Shown here piece by piece: positions 1 through 8,119 of a stretch of 35,599 nt of DNA (positions within the stretch are counted from its first letter, which is position 1; the number at the start of each line of letters is the position of its first letter). Source of the DNA: Streptomyces sp. RB17 (GTDB lineage: Bacteria > Actinomycetota > Actinomycetes > Streptomycetales > Streptomycetaceae); the NCBI RefSeq assembly GCF_009604455.1, contig NZ_WEGL01000021.1, forward strand, positions 1-35,599. Reading direction: 5' to 3'. Under the pieces are notes generated by a model. It searched no databases. It had not been told where the DNA came from and saw nothing but the letters and a program-made list of their open reading frames with translations. The position numbers and the translations under genes are program-made.

Positions 1-2
1 AC

Positions 3-119
3 GGAGCCGCCCAGTCGCTCCAGATGGACCGCGACCCCGCCGTGGTGCGCGCCGCGCGTGACGCGGCGGCCGCCCTGCTCGACGCGGCGCTGTCACCCGT
101 CGCACCGCACGCCTCGTAG
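3..119 (+). CDS. C-terminal end of an unidentified protein (cut by window edge)
   Basis: An open frame enters from the left edge and stops at TAG (117-119), giving about 38 residues that end in an alanine-rich, apparently helical tail (key stretch AARDAAAALLDAALSP). Third codon positions are almost all G or C, as expected for a real gene here. The family cannot be recognised from so short a tail. The stop lies only a few bases from the start of the IS630-like relic, so the natural end of this protein may have been altered by that insertion or a later deletion. Confidence 0.4.
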   Translation, partial: GAAQSLQMDRDPAVVRAARDAAAALLDAALSPVAPHAS

Positions 120-124
120 CCACC

Positions 125-902
125 ACCATGGCTGTAGTTGTCCCTATCAGCACGATGTTGCCGCCGAGCTGCTGGTGGGCGGCGTCCAGCAAGGAAGCGA
201 AGCCCTTCTCCCGAAAGCCCTTCTTCTCGCCCTTGCGGCCGTGGTGCACCAGCATCCGGAAGATGAGCCGGGTGCGGCGGCCGGACTTGCGGCAGACGAG
301 GCCCGCCAGGGAGATCCGACCCGAGCCGGCTGCCCGGACCCTGACCAGGGGCGGACGGCCGCGACGGGACCAGGTGCCTGCCTTCGGCGGCCGGAGCACC
401 TGGCCCGACTCATCCGCGAAGCACAGCCACGCGTCCTGGTCCCTCACCGTCTTTCCACCCGCGGCCAGGTCTCCTTGATCCACGTGGCCACCGCGTCCTC
501 ATCGCGCTCGGCGGCCCGCCGCACCGGGACCTGCACTGTGAAACCCATCTGGCGAAGGATGCGCCAGGTCTGCGCCGGACTGAAGCGGACATGGAAGCGC
601 CGCGCGATCACGACGGACACGCGGGCCAGCGTCCACCGCTGGTCCTCCACCCAGCCGGGCTTCATCCGCGAGGGCCGCCCGGTCGGCCCCCTGGACCGCA
701 GGGCCTCCACTCCGCCGTCCCGCCAGCGGGCACGCCAGGCATAGGCGGATTTCCGCGAAACCCGTAACCGCCGCGCGACCTGCGGCGGCGCCACCCCTTG
801 CGTGAATGACTCGGCGGCCTCGAACCGAACTTGTTCCCTCTGAGCCCGCTGCTTCGCGGTCAGGCCGCCCCCATCGGGATACCGCATGACACCGGGATAC
901 AC
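125..902 (-). pseudogene. IS630-family transposase relic, frameshifted and 3'-truncated
   Basis: The first half (902 down to about 455) encodes a helix-turn-helix/winged-helix region with QVARRLRVSRKSAYAWRAR, typical of the N-terminal DNA-binding part of IS630-family transposases. The DDE half continues in another frame (about 455 down to 125), with CFADESGQVLRPP, the first catalytic Asp region, and HQQLGGNIVLI just before the expected second Asp motif. The frame change falls at a short A run (plus-strand 451-457, CTTTCC on this strand's complement). This could be a programmed -1 slip, used by some two-frame IS630 elements, or simple decay. Homology ends where the second catalytic Asp (WDN) should follow, so the C-terminal third is missing and the copy is dead. 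Terminal repeats were not identified; the right boundary is probably near 925-930. Confidence 0.75.
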
Positions 903-939
903 CCACCAGCGAGATCACCGTCACCCTAGGCCGAAAACC

Positions 940-1506
940 TCAGTAGCGGGGCCTGAGTCCGTCGACGACGAAGTCCAGCATGCGGTTCAGTTGGGGGCGC
1001 TGCTCGGGTGCGCCGGCTACGGAGAGCACTCCGGCGAGGATGCCGCCGACGTCGGTTGGGTCGATGTCGCGGCGCAGTTCTCCTGCTGCAGCCCCGGCCT
1101 TGAGCACCATCGCCAGGACCTGCTGGACCTCGTCGCAGACCGGTCCGGTGCCGAAGCGGCCGGAAGCGCTCATGGCGACCAGGGCCTCACAGATGCCGCG
1201 TCGTTCGCCGGCCCAGTCGGCGAATCGGAGCATCCACGCGTGGAGGGCCTGTGCGGGCGGTTCGGTAGCCAGCAAGGTGCGCGCGTCCTCGCGCAAGGGG
1301 CGGATCTGGTCCCGGTAGACCTCTTCGACCAGGTCCTCTCGGGTGGGGAAGTGCCGGTACAGGGTGGCGTTCCCCACTCCCGCGCGCTTGGCGATCGCGT
1401 CCAGCGAGATCGCGCGTCCGGATGCGAAGGCTTCGGCGGCCGTGGCGATCAACTGCTCGCGGTTGCGCTGCGCGTCGGCGCGCAGGGTGCTGCGTGGAGG
1501 TGTCAT
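940..1506 (-). CDS. TetR/AcrR-family transcriptional regulator
   Basis: The protein has 188 residues. The N-terminal region carries the TetR helix-turn-helix (about residues 17-62): a LIATAAEAFA opening helix, then ISLDAIAKRAGVGNATLYRHF, the classic recognition-helix ending. The C-terminal two thirds (GERRGICEALVAMSASGRF and onward) match the ligand-binding part of the actinobacterial group whose members usually repress a divergent oxidoreductase. ATG at 1506 is preceded by GAAGG at suitable spacing. The gene is divergent from the SDR/AKR operon, and two perfect palindromes lie in the shared intergenic region, so it very likely represses the rightward operon and perhaps itself. The inducer is unknown. 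Confidence 0.9.
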   Translation of the reverse strand: MTPPRSTLRADAQRNREQLIATAAEAFASGRAISLDAIAKRAGVGNATLYRHFPTREDLVEEVYRDQIRPLREDARTLLATEPPAQALHAWMLRFADWAGERRGICEALVAMSASGRFGTGPVCDEVQQVLAMVLKAGAAAGELRRDIDPTDVGGILAGVLSVAGAPEQRPQLNRMLDFVVDGLRPRY

Positions 1507-1547
1507 GTGACCTTCGCGATCGTGAGTATCGGATGAGGCTTGGGTGC

Positions 1548-1569
1548 GAATCGGGGATGTCCCCGATTC
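1548..1569. promoter_or_regulatory. Operator O1 for the divergent TetR (perfect palindrome)
   Basis: This 22-bp perfect inverted repeat has arms GAATCGGGGA and TCCCCGATTC around a 2-bp centre (TG). It lies between the divergent TetR and SDR genes and matches the usual size and symmetry of TetR operators. A second copy lies 36 bp away centre to centre. Confidence 0.8.
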
Positions 1570-1583
1570 AGTGTACGGTGGAG

Positions 1584-1605
1584 TAATCGGGGAGGTCCCC
1601 GATTA
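1584..1605. promoter_or_regulatory. Operator O2 for the divergent TetR (perfect palindrome)
   Basis: This 22-bp perfect inverted repeat has arms TAATCGGGGA and TCCCCGATTA around GG. It differs from O1 only at the outermost base pair and the centre. It ends about 39 bp before the SDR start codon, so a bound repressor would sit on or just upstream of the SDR transcription start. Confidence 0.8.
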
Positions 1606-1643
1606 TGAATCGTCTCGACTGCTTCAGCGACGAAAGGTTTGCC

Positions 1644-2369
1644 ATGCCTACAGCGCTCATCACCGGGGGGACGACCGGGATCGGCAGAGCAGCCGCCGAG
1701 CTGCTGCACGCCCGCGGATACCAGGTCGCTGTCACCGGACAGAATCCTGATTCCCTCGCACGGGCTCGGTCCGAGCTCCCCGACGACGTGCTCGTCCTCC
1801 GGTCCGATGCGCGCGTGCTCTCCGACACCGACGCTCTGATGTCAGCGGTTTCCGAACGTTTCGGGTCTCTCGACCTGCTGTTCCTCAACGCCGGGATCTT
1901 CCGTCCGGCACCGGTTGCCGATGTGACGGAGGAGTCGTTCGACGAACAGGTCGACGTCAACTTCAAAGGCCAGTTCTTCACCCTCCAGAAGGCCCTTCCG
2001 CTCGTGAACGACGGCGGATCGATCGTCTTCACCGTGGGCATCGGATCCCGTCGCGGCAGCCCTGGCGCCGCCCTGGGGGCGGCGACGCGGGGCGCCCTGC
2101 TGACGATGCTGCCCTCGCTCGCGCTCGAACTGGCTCCGCGCAGGATTCGCGTCAATGCGGTGAGCCCCGGGGCGACCGAGACCCCGCTGTTCGACAAGCT
2201 GGGAGTTCCCCACAGCGGCCGGGAGGCCATGCGCACGAAGATCCCGTTCGAGCGCTTCGGATCCAGCCGGGAGATCGCGGAAGTCGTCGCCTTCCTCGCC
2301 TCGGACGCCGCCAGCTACGTCACCGGGCAGGACGTCACCGTGGCCGGCGGCTACGGACTCGGCGTCTGA
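1644..2369 (+). CDS. SDR-fold protein lacking the catalytic Tyr/Lys
   Basis: The protein has 241 residues and a classical short-chain dehydrogenase fold: cofactor motif TGGTTGIG (residues 7-14), FLNAG (80-84), and the NAVSPG and VTGQDVTVAGG segments near the end. The start was placed at ATG 1644, because GAAAGG lies just upstream and the cofactor motif then begins at the usual distance; an in-frame ATG at 1605 would overlap operator O2. Where classical SDRs have YxxxK, this protein reads GAATR (Gly145, Arg149), and the catalytic Ser region reads FTVGIGS. It can probably bind NAD(P) but should not use the normal SDR mechanism. It is the first gene of the operon under the TetR operators, 67 nt before the aldo/keto reductase. 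It may act as a sensor or partner, or as an enzyme with another mechanism. Confidence 0.88.
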   Translation: MPTALITGGTTGIGRAAAELLHARGYQVAVTGQNPDSLARARSELPDDVLVLRSDARVLSDTDALMSAVSERFGSLDLLFLNAGIFRPAPVADVTEESFDEQVDVNFKGQFFTLQKALPLVNDGGSIVFTVGIGSRRGSPGAALGAATRGALLTMLPSLALELAPRRIRVNAVSPGATETPLFDKLGVPHSGREAMRTKIPFERFGSSREIAEVVAFLASDAASYVTGQDVTVAGGYGLGV

Positions 2370-2436
2370 AAGCCGGGCGGGCCAGCCACCGGTCCGCACT
2401 CTCGACCACCACGAACCACATTTACAGGAGTACACG

Positions 2437-3507
2437 ATGGCACTCACTCTCGACACCTACCGGCTGCTGGGCCGTTCCGGGCTGCGGGTCTCACCGCTGG
2501 CGCTGGGCGCGGCGACCTTCGGCACCGAATGGGGCTGGGGCGCCGAGCGCGAGGAGGCGCGCAAGCTGTTCGACCGCTACACCGAACTGGGCGGCAACTT
2601 CTTCGACACCGCCAGCACCTACACCAACGGCAGTTCCGAGCGGATGCTGGGCGAGTTCGCCCGCGGCGATCGCGAGCGCCTGGTGCTGGCGACGAAATAC
2701 TCGACGCTGCGTAGCCCCGGTGACCCCAATTCCGGTGGCACTCACCGCAAGAGCATGCTGGCGTCGGTGGAAGCCAGCCTGCGGCAGCTCGGCACCGACT
2801 ACATCGATCTGCTCTATCTGAACATCTGGGACTTCAGGACGCCGGTGGAGGAGATCCTGCGCGGCCTGGATGACCTGGTGAGGCAGGGCAAGGTCCTGTA
2901 CGTGGCGGTCTCCAGCGCCCCGGCCTGGCAGGTGTCGCGCATGCAGACGATCGCCGACCTGCGCGGCTGGTCGCCGCTGGTCGCGCTGGAGATCGAGTAC
3001 AGCCTGATCGAACGTACCGGGGAGCGCGACCTCATCCCCATGGCACGCGAGATGGGACTGGGCGTGGTCCCCTTCTCCCCGCTGGGCGGCGGAGTGCTCA
3101 CCGGCAAGTACGGCCGGGACGACCTGAACCCGGCGGGCCCCGTCGCCGGCGAGACCGCCGGCAACCGCAGGAGCCTCAACGCCGCCCTGGGCATGGTCAC
3201 CGAACGCACCCTCGCCATCGCCGACGTGGTGAAGGAGGTGGCCACAGAGCTGGGCCACACACCCGCCCAGGTCGCACTGGCCTGGACCCTGAACGCCCCG
3301 GGCGTGGCGGCACCGATCATCGGCGCCCGCACCGTCGCGCAGCTCGAGGACAACCTGGGTGCCCTCCAGGTCGACCTCACCCCGACCCATCTGGCCCGCC
3401 TCGACGAGGTCAGCGCCATCGACCTCGGCAATCCGCACGCCCTGCTCGCCAGCGACCACATCCGCACGGTCACCGCAGGCGACATGAGCATCGAGACCCG
3501 CCGCTGA
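2437..3507 (+). CDS. Aldo/keto reductase, catalytic His replaced by Asn
   Basis: This 356-residue NADPH-dependent oxidoreductase belongs to the AKR superfamily ((alpha/beta)8 barrel). The N-terminal YRLLGRSGLRVSPLALGAA is typical of the YajO/Tas-like group. Three of the four catalytic residues are visible: Asp57 and Tyr62 in FFDTASTY, and Lys87 in LATKYST. The fourth, normally His in LLYLH.WD, is Asn129 (LLYLNIWD). The cofactor-binding end includes PIIGARTVAQLEDNLGAL. A good ribosome site (CAGGAG) precedes ATG 2437. It sits between two SDR genes, with gaps of about 67-69 nt, probably in one operon. His-to-Asn may change the reaction or slow it; the substrate is unknown. Confidence 0.92.
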   Translation: MALTLDTYRLLGRSGLRVSPLALGAATFGTEWGWGAEREEARKLFDRYTELGGNFFDTASTYTNGSSERMLGEFARGDRERLVLATKYSTLRSPGDPNSGGTHRKSMLASVEASLRQLGTDYIDLLYLNIWDFRTPVEEILRGLDDLVRQGKVLYVAVSSAPAWQVSRMQTIADLRGWSPLVALEIEYSLIERTGERDLIPMAREMGLGVVPFSPLGGGVLTGKYGRDDLNPAGPVAGETAGNRRSLNAALGMVTERTLAIADVVKEVATELGHTPAQVALAWTLNAPGVAAPIIGARTVAQLEDNLGALQVDLTPTHLARLDEVSAIDLGNPHALLASDHIRTVTAGDMSIETRR

Positions 3508-3576
3508 TGCACCCCACGGACGGCGACATCCAGACGTGCCACCACATTTTCGGCGATGGAACGGAGCAATCTCGGC

Positions 3577-4323
3577 ATGGGTAAGTACAGCGACAAGAAT
3601 GTAGTGATCACGGGTGGCAGCAGCGGCATGGGGCTCGCGCTGGCGGAGCTGCTGGTACAAGGCGGAGCCCAGGTGGTGATAACCGGCCGGTCGCAGGCCA
3701 AGCTCGACGCGGCGCGCGAGCGGCTCGGCACGAATGCCGTGGCCGTCCGGGCCGATGTGGCCTCACTGGCCGACCTGGACACGCTCGCCGACCGGGTGAA
3801 GAGCGACCTCGGCTCGGTCGAGGCCCTCTTCGTCAACGCCGGCATCTCGCCCCTCACGCCCCTCGCCTCCACGACCGAGGAGATGTACGACGAACTGTTT
3901 GCGATCAACGTCAAAGGCACCTTCTTCTCCGTGCAGAAGCTCGCCCCGCTGCTGAGCGCGAACGCCGGCGTCGTCCTCACCACCTCGATCGCCAACATCA
4001 TGGGCATGGTGGACACCAGCGTCTACGCGGCCGGCAAGGCGGCGCTGCGCTCGATGGCCCGCACCTTCTCCCGCGAGCTGCTTCCGCGAGGGATACGTGT
4101 CAACGCGATCAGCCCGGGTCCCATCGACTCGGGAATCCTGGAAACGATGGGCTTGTCCAAGGAGGCTGTCGACCAGTTCAGGGCGGAGCGGACCTCGAGC
4201 AATCCCATGAAGCGCTACGGCACCGTCGAGGAGTTCGCCAAGGCGGCCGCGTTCCTCGCCTTCGATGCCACGTACACCACCGGCATCGAACTGGCCGTGG
4301 ACGGCGGTGAAACCCAGCTCTGA
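3577..4323 (+). CDS. Short-chain dehydrogenase/reductase (classical SDR)
   Basis: The protein has 248 residues from ATG 3577, which is preceded by CGGAG at about 10 nt; an upstream in-frame ATG at 3556 is possible but has no good ribosome site. It carries TGGSSGMG (12-19), FVNAG (85-89), Ser137 in TTSIAN, and Tyr150/Lys154 in YAAGK, so the full catalytic set is present. The C-terminal VDGGETQL is the usual SDR ending. It should be a functional NAD(P)-dependent alcohol/ketone oxidoreductase, unlike its degenerate paralogue at 1644. It is the third gene of the TetR-controlled operon, after the aldo/keto reductase. Confidence 0.92.
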   Translation: MGKYSDKNVVITGGSSGMGLALAELLVQGGAQVVITGRSQAKLDAARERLGTNAVAVRADVASLADLDTLADRVKSDLGSVEALFVNAGISPLTPLASTTEEMYDELFAINVKGTFFSVQKLAPLLSANAGVVLTTSIANIMGMVDTSVYAAGKAALRSMARTFSRELLPRGIRVNAISPGPIDSGILETMGLSKEAVDQFRAERTSSNPMKRYGTVEEFAKAAAFLAFDATYTTGIELAVDGGETQL

Positions 4324-4400
4324 GAGGCCGCTGACGGCCGGCCGGCGTCTTCTCCCGCCGCCCAGCACGCCTGGTCCACTGTCCGGGCCACGACGTCTCA

Positions 4401-4529
4401 ATGGGCGGTTCGACCCACCACGACGCGGCCTGGAGCTACCCGGACCCGTACCAGGCGTCGTTCGAGCGCTTCGGGCGCGATTACAGCGGCTATGTCGCTT
4501 TCGGCATAGCTCACGTGACGCTTGGCTGA
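4401..4529 (+). CDS. Possible 42-residue ORF or gene remnant in a long intergenic gap
   Basis: The gap 4324-4730 (about 400 nt) holds one short frame with gene-like codon use and an aromatic-rich sequence (WSYPDPYQASFERFGRDYSG), from ATG 4401 to TGA 4527-4529. No convincing ribosome site precedes it. It could be a small protein or the tail of a deleted gene; I do not recognise a family. The rest of the gap holds the presumed exporter promoter and the half-sites described separately. Confidence 0.22.
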   Translation: MGGSTHHDAAWSYPDPYQASFERFGRDYSGYVAFGIAHVTLG

Positions 4530-4637
4530 GCCACCGCTTGCCAGCGTCGGCGGCCTCAGGGCCGGCACGAGAGCACCTCGCCGGCCTGGCCGGCGCCGAG
4601 CCGGACACCGGCCCGCGCCCGGGCCGTCCGCCGTCGT

Positions 4638-4674
4638 TCCCCGATTCGTCCGCGTACACCGAATGTTCGGGGAT
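4638..4674. promoter_or_regulatory. Inverted TCCCCGATT / TCGGGGAT half-sites upstream of the exporter
   Basis: TCCCCGATT (4638-4646) and TCGGGGAT (4667-4674) are the same half-sites as in the TetR operators at 1548-1605, but in outward-swapped order and about 29 bp apart. They could allow the same TetR to act on the exporter gene, or simply form an RNA hairpin. The spacing is unlike a standard TetR operator. Confidence 0.3.
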
Positions 4675-4730
4675 CGGTTCGGTCTGCTGTCTGCGGAACG
4701 ACCCCCCTTGAAAGGTATTGACTGACCGCA

Positions 4731-6224
4731 ATGAGTACCCTTAGCGCCTCCGCACCCGGGGGCACAGTCCCAGACCCGCGCCGCTTCCGAGCGCTTGCGG
4801 TGATCGTCCTCGCTCAACTCGTGATCGTGCTCGACGCCTCGATCGTGACCGTTGCTGTGCCCTCGGCGCAGGCCAGCCTTAACATCTCGGTAGCCGACCG
4901 CCAGTGGGTCTTCACCGCTTATACCCTGGCCTTCGGCGGCCTGCTGCTGCTCGGCGGCCGCATCGCCGACTTCGTGGGCCGTAAGCGAATCTTCGAGATC
5001 AGCCTGGTCGGCTTCGCTGCCGCCTCGGCCCTCGGCGGATTCGCCCAGAACGCAGCCACGCTGTTCGGGGCCCGCGCGCTCCAGGGTGGCTTCGCCGCCC
5101 TACTCGCCCCTGCCGCTCTCTCGCTGCTGACGGTCACCTTCACCAACCCCAAGGAGCAGGCCCGCGCCTTCGGGATATACGGCGCCGTCTCGGCCGGTGC
5201 GATCTCGATCGGCCTGATCGCGGGCGGAATGCTGACGCAGTGGGCGTCGTGGCGATGGACCATGCTGGTCAACGTGCCGATCGCGCTTGTCGCCCTGGTC
5301 GGCTCACGCTGGGCTGTGACCGAGAGCAAGGCCAAGGGCGAGGCACACTACGACCTGCTCGGCACAGTCACGGTGACGGCCGGCCTGGTCGCCCTGGTCT
5401 ATGGCTTCACCAAGGCGGAGTCCGATGGCTGGACGTCAGGAGTCACGCTCTCGCTCCTGGCCGTCGGTGTGATCCTGCTTGCCCTCTTTGTGGCCGTCGA
5501 GGCCCGTATCAAGCATCCCCTGCTGCCGCTGCGGGTACTGGCGGACCGCACCCGAGGCGGCGCTTTTCTCGCCAACCTGCTGACCATCGCTGGCATGTTC
5601 GCGACGTTCCTGCTGCTGACCTACTATCTCCAGGGCATCCTCGGCTACTCGGCGCTGAAGACCGGCCTTGCCTACCTGCCGTACTCGGTCGGGACCTTCG
5701 TCGGAGCCACCGTGGCCGGCAAGTTGATGGCTCGGATCGGGGCGCGGAACCTGCTGGTCGGAAGCATGGTGCTGGGCGCCGTCGGCCTGGTGCTGTTCGC
5801 CCAGATCGGCACGCACACCGGCTTCGCCAGTCACGTCCTGCCGGCAGAGATCATCACCAGCCTGGGCCTCGGCCTGGCGATCGTGCCCCTCACCTCGCAG
5901 GCCCTGGTCGGGGTAGACCCGGCTGACGCCGGGGTGGCCAGCGCTCTGGTCAACACCACCCAACAGGTCGGCAACGCCCTCGGTGTAGCCCTGCTCAACA
6001 CCATTGCCGCCACCGCGAGCGCCAACTACATCGCCGACCACGGCGCCTCCGCCGGCGCCCGCTCGGCTGGGCTGGTGCACGGATACAGCACGGCGTTCAT
6101 CATCGGTGCCGCCTTCCTCGGTGTCAGCGCCCTGGTCTCGCTGATTCTGGTCCGGACTCGGCGGCAGGACATGACGCCCGGAGGCGGACCGGAGGTACTC
6201 ACGGAACTTGCCGAGGTGATCTGA
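4731..6224 (+). CDS. MFS multidrug exporter, DHA2 (EmrB/QacA) type
   Basis: This 497-residue inner-membrane drug:H+ antiporter-like protein is predicted to have about 14 membrane segments. The first segment contains IVLDASIVTVAVPSAQ, the DHA2 hallmark near the end of TM1. The motif-A loop reads GGRIADFVGRKRIF (between TM2 and TM3), and WRWTMLVNVPIALV is typical of the family. The length is normal. The gene follows the SDR/AKR operon after a 400-nt gap, so it may have its own promoter; inverted half-sites of the TetR operator lie upstream. A role in export of a toxic compound also handled by the reductases is plausible but inferred. AAAGG lies 17 nt upstream of the ATG, which is rather far. 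Confidence 0.92.
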   Translation: MSTLSASAPGGTVPDPRRFRALAVIVLAQLVIVLDASIVTVAVPSAQASLNISVADRQWVFTAYTLAFGGLLLLGGRIADFVGRKRIFEISLVGFAAASALGGFAQNAATLFGARALQGGFAALLAPAALSLLTVTFTNPKEQARAFGIYGAVSAGAISIGLIAGGMLTQWASWRWTMLVNVPIALVALVGSRWAVTESKAKGEAHYDLLGTVTVTAGLVALVYGFTKAESDGWTSGVTLSLLAVGVILLALFVAVEARIKHPLLPLRVLADRTRGGAFLANLLTIAGMFATFLLLTYYLQGILGYSALKTGLAYLPYSVGTFVGATVAGKLMARIGARNLLVGSMVLGAVGLVLFAQIGTHTGFASHVLPAEIITSLGLGLAIVPLTSQALVGVDPADAGVASALVNTTQQVGNALGVALLNTIAATASANYIADHGASAGARSAGLVHGYSTAFIIGAAFLGVSALVSLILVRTRRQDMTPGGGPEVLTELAEVI

Positions 6225-6271
6225 TCCACAGTGATCCAGGCCATGCCCCGCGGCCGGGACTGGCCTGACGA

Positions 6272-6302
6272 GAGGCCGCCGGTCCCACGGACCGGCGGCC
6301 TC
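6272..6302 (+). terminator. Strong hairpin after the MFS exporter gene
   Basis: A perfect 14-bp stem (GAGGCCGCCGGTCC paired with its complement) encloses a 3-nt loop (CAC), 47 nt after the exporter stop. It has no U-run, as is common for actinomycete terminators. Confidence 0.75.
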
Positions 6303-6621
6303 CACCACTTCATCGACGGCGCTGCGGCCCGTGGCGGGTCGCCCGGGCGGACCGCAGCGCGATCGTGTCGCCGGATCTTGTGGGCCGGGACTTCACGGCC
6401 GCCGAGCCGGGCACAAGGCTGGTCGGCGGCGTCACCTACCTGCCCACATTGGCCGGTTGGTGGTATCTGGCCACGGTGATCGATCTGGCTACCGTGAGGT
6501 TGTCGACTACGCGATGGCCGACCACTACCGGGCCGGCCTCGTCGTCGACGCTCTGTGGATGGCCGCCGGCCGGGGCGCCGTGAGGGAGGGCTGCATCATG
6601 CACTCGGACCGCGGAGCGGAA

Positions 6622-8073
6622 ACCAGGTTCAACCAGTGGATGCAACACCGGCTTATTTGATCGATAGTAGATGGTCGTTGAGGGCTTCGGCGGGCGTCTT
6701 CCAACCGAGACTCTTGCGGGGGGCGACTGTTGAGCGTGGCTGCGATCGCCTCGATATCCTCCGCCGCCCATCGAGAAAGGTCGGTTCCCTTCGGGAAATA
6801 TTGGCGCAGCAGGCCGTTCGTGTTCTCGTTCGTGCCGCGCTGCCAGGGGCTGTGCGGATCGGCGAAGTAGACCGGGACGCCGGTGTCGATCGTGAACTGG
6901 GCGTGCGCCGACAACTCCTTGCCCCGGTCCCAGGTGAGCGACCGCCATAGTTGCTCGGGCAGGGTGCCGATCGTCGCCGCAAGGGCATCTTTCATCGTCA
7001 CCGCGCCGTAACCGGCCAGCGGCGGCGCGTTCTTGGTACGGGGAACGACGCCGTAGCCGTCCTGGCGGGGCAGGTGGACAAGCACCGTGAATCGGGTCGC
7101 GCGCTCGACCAGCGTGCCAATCGCCGATCGCTCAAGTCCGATCCGGACGTCGCCCTCCCAGTGTCCCGGTACGGCGCGCGGTCGTCGGCTTCGGCCGGCC
7201 GTTCGCTGATCAACACCTCGGGCGTGACGTGGGCCCACGCCTTCCGCTTGGACCGGGCACGAGGCACCCGCATTGCTCTGCCGGTGCGCAGGCAGGCAAC
7301 GACCTCACGCTTGAGCGCTCCACGGCCTTCGATGAACAGGGCCTGGTAGATCGCCTCATGGCTGATCCGCATGGACTCATCATCGGGGAAGTCGACCTTC
7401 AGCCGGTTCGCGATCTGCTCCGGACTCCACGCCATGACCCATTGGCGGTCGCCGCGGTGCGGCTTGTTCCTCCCCTTCCACCGCGGGCCATCCGGCCCCA
7501 GTACCGTCCCGTCCGGGCGGCCGACCTGGCCGGGAAAGCCTTTCCTGCACGTAGTCCCGCAGCCGGTCGTTCGCGGCCAGCTCCGCTGTCTTCGGGCGCC
7601 GGGCCACGAGGTCGGCCTTCCACTGCGCGATCGAAGCCCGGTAGTCCAGTCGGCCGCCACGGGTCGCGGCGTTGCGCCGCAGCTCCCGGGATGCCGTCGA
7701 TGGATCACGGCCGAGACGTCGCGCGGTCTCCCGGACTCCGATGCCCTGCGCTTTGAGGAGCGCGATCTCTTCACGCTCCTGAAAGGACAGGTACCGGCCG
7801 GACTGCGGAGCAAGATCCGGTGGCGGCATGCCGCCACCGTGACGGAACCACCTGCAACCCGCCGCCTGGGATACGCCGACCGCAGCTGCCGCCTCCTCGG
7901 CGAGCAACCCCTTCGCGATCTCCCGCCAGAACTGACGTTCCACTTCCCGCCGAAGCGCCGGCGCACCCGGGGACTTCATCGGCGAACGCCTGGTCAACGC
8001 CGCCATCCACCCTGCTGGCCTGCCCATCAACACCTCCGAGGACGAGGTGTTGCAACGACCGATTGAATCCGCC
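6622..8073 (-). mobile_element. IS30-family insertion sequence (decayed)
   Basis: The boundaries follow from three observations. The flanking IS3 reading frame is continuous if 6622-8073 is removed. The trinucleotide GAA occurs on both flanks (6619-6621 and 8074-8076), as a target duplication would. The two ends form imperfect inverted repeats of about 28 bp with 20 matches by eye, including TTCAA and TGCAACACC (6641-6649, and 8046-8054 in complement). The element is about 1.45 kb and its transposase is on the minus strand. The exact edges could shift by one or two bases. Confidence 0.7.
6653..8027 (-). pseudogene. IS30-family transposase with three frameshifts
   Basis: The N-terminal part, from ATG 8027 (MGRPAGWMAAL), has an HTH region with YLSFQEREEIALLKAQGIG and VRETARRLGRDPSTASRELR, the IS30 signature. 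The frame changes near 7540 (then WVMAWSPEQIANRLKVDFPD and ISHEAIYQALFIEGRG), again near 7185 (then GHWEGDV, LTWDRGKELS and TNENTNGLLRQYFP, which hold the D, D and E positions), and a third time at a six-G run (plus-strand 6718-6723) before SLGWKTPAEALNDHLLSIK. All DDE residues survive but no single frame encodes the enzyme. Three independent shifts point to decay, although homopolymer indels from assembly cannot be excluded. Confidence 0.8.
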
Positions 8074-8119
8074 GAATACACCTCACGTGAATACCGCTCC
8101 GTCATAAAGGAGTCTGGTG

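Noticed and set aside
58..744. Long plus-strand open frame over the IS630 relic
   Set aside because: It is antisense to a recognisable transposase, Arg/Pro/His-rich and has no family features; a GC-frame shadow.
1850..1870. CCGAACGTTTCGG resembling the AACGTT operator
   Set aside because: It lies inside the SDR coding sequence, lacks the outer TATA/GAGA arms and is not near a transcription start.
2491..3660. 389-codon minus-strand frame opposite the aldo/keto reductase
   Set aside because: The plus-strand product has clear AKR motifs; the minus frame is a low-complexity His/Ala/Gly/Val shadow, without a ribosome site.
4716..4744. TTGACT with a possible -10 across the exporter start
   Set aside because: The -10 candidate would lie inside the coding region, so the transcript would start after the proposed ATG; not accepted as its promoter.
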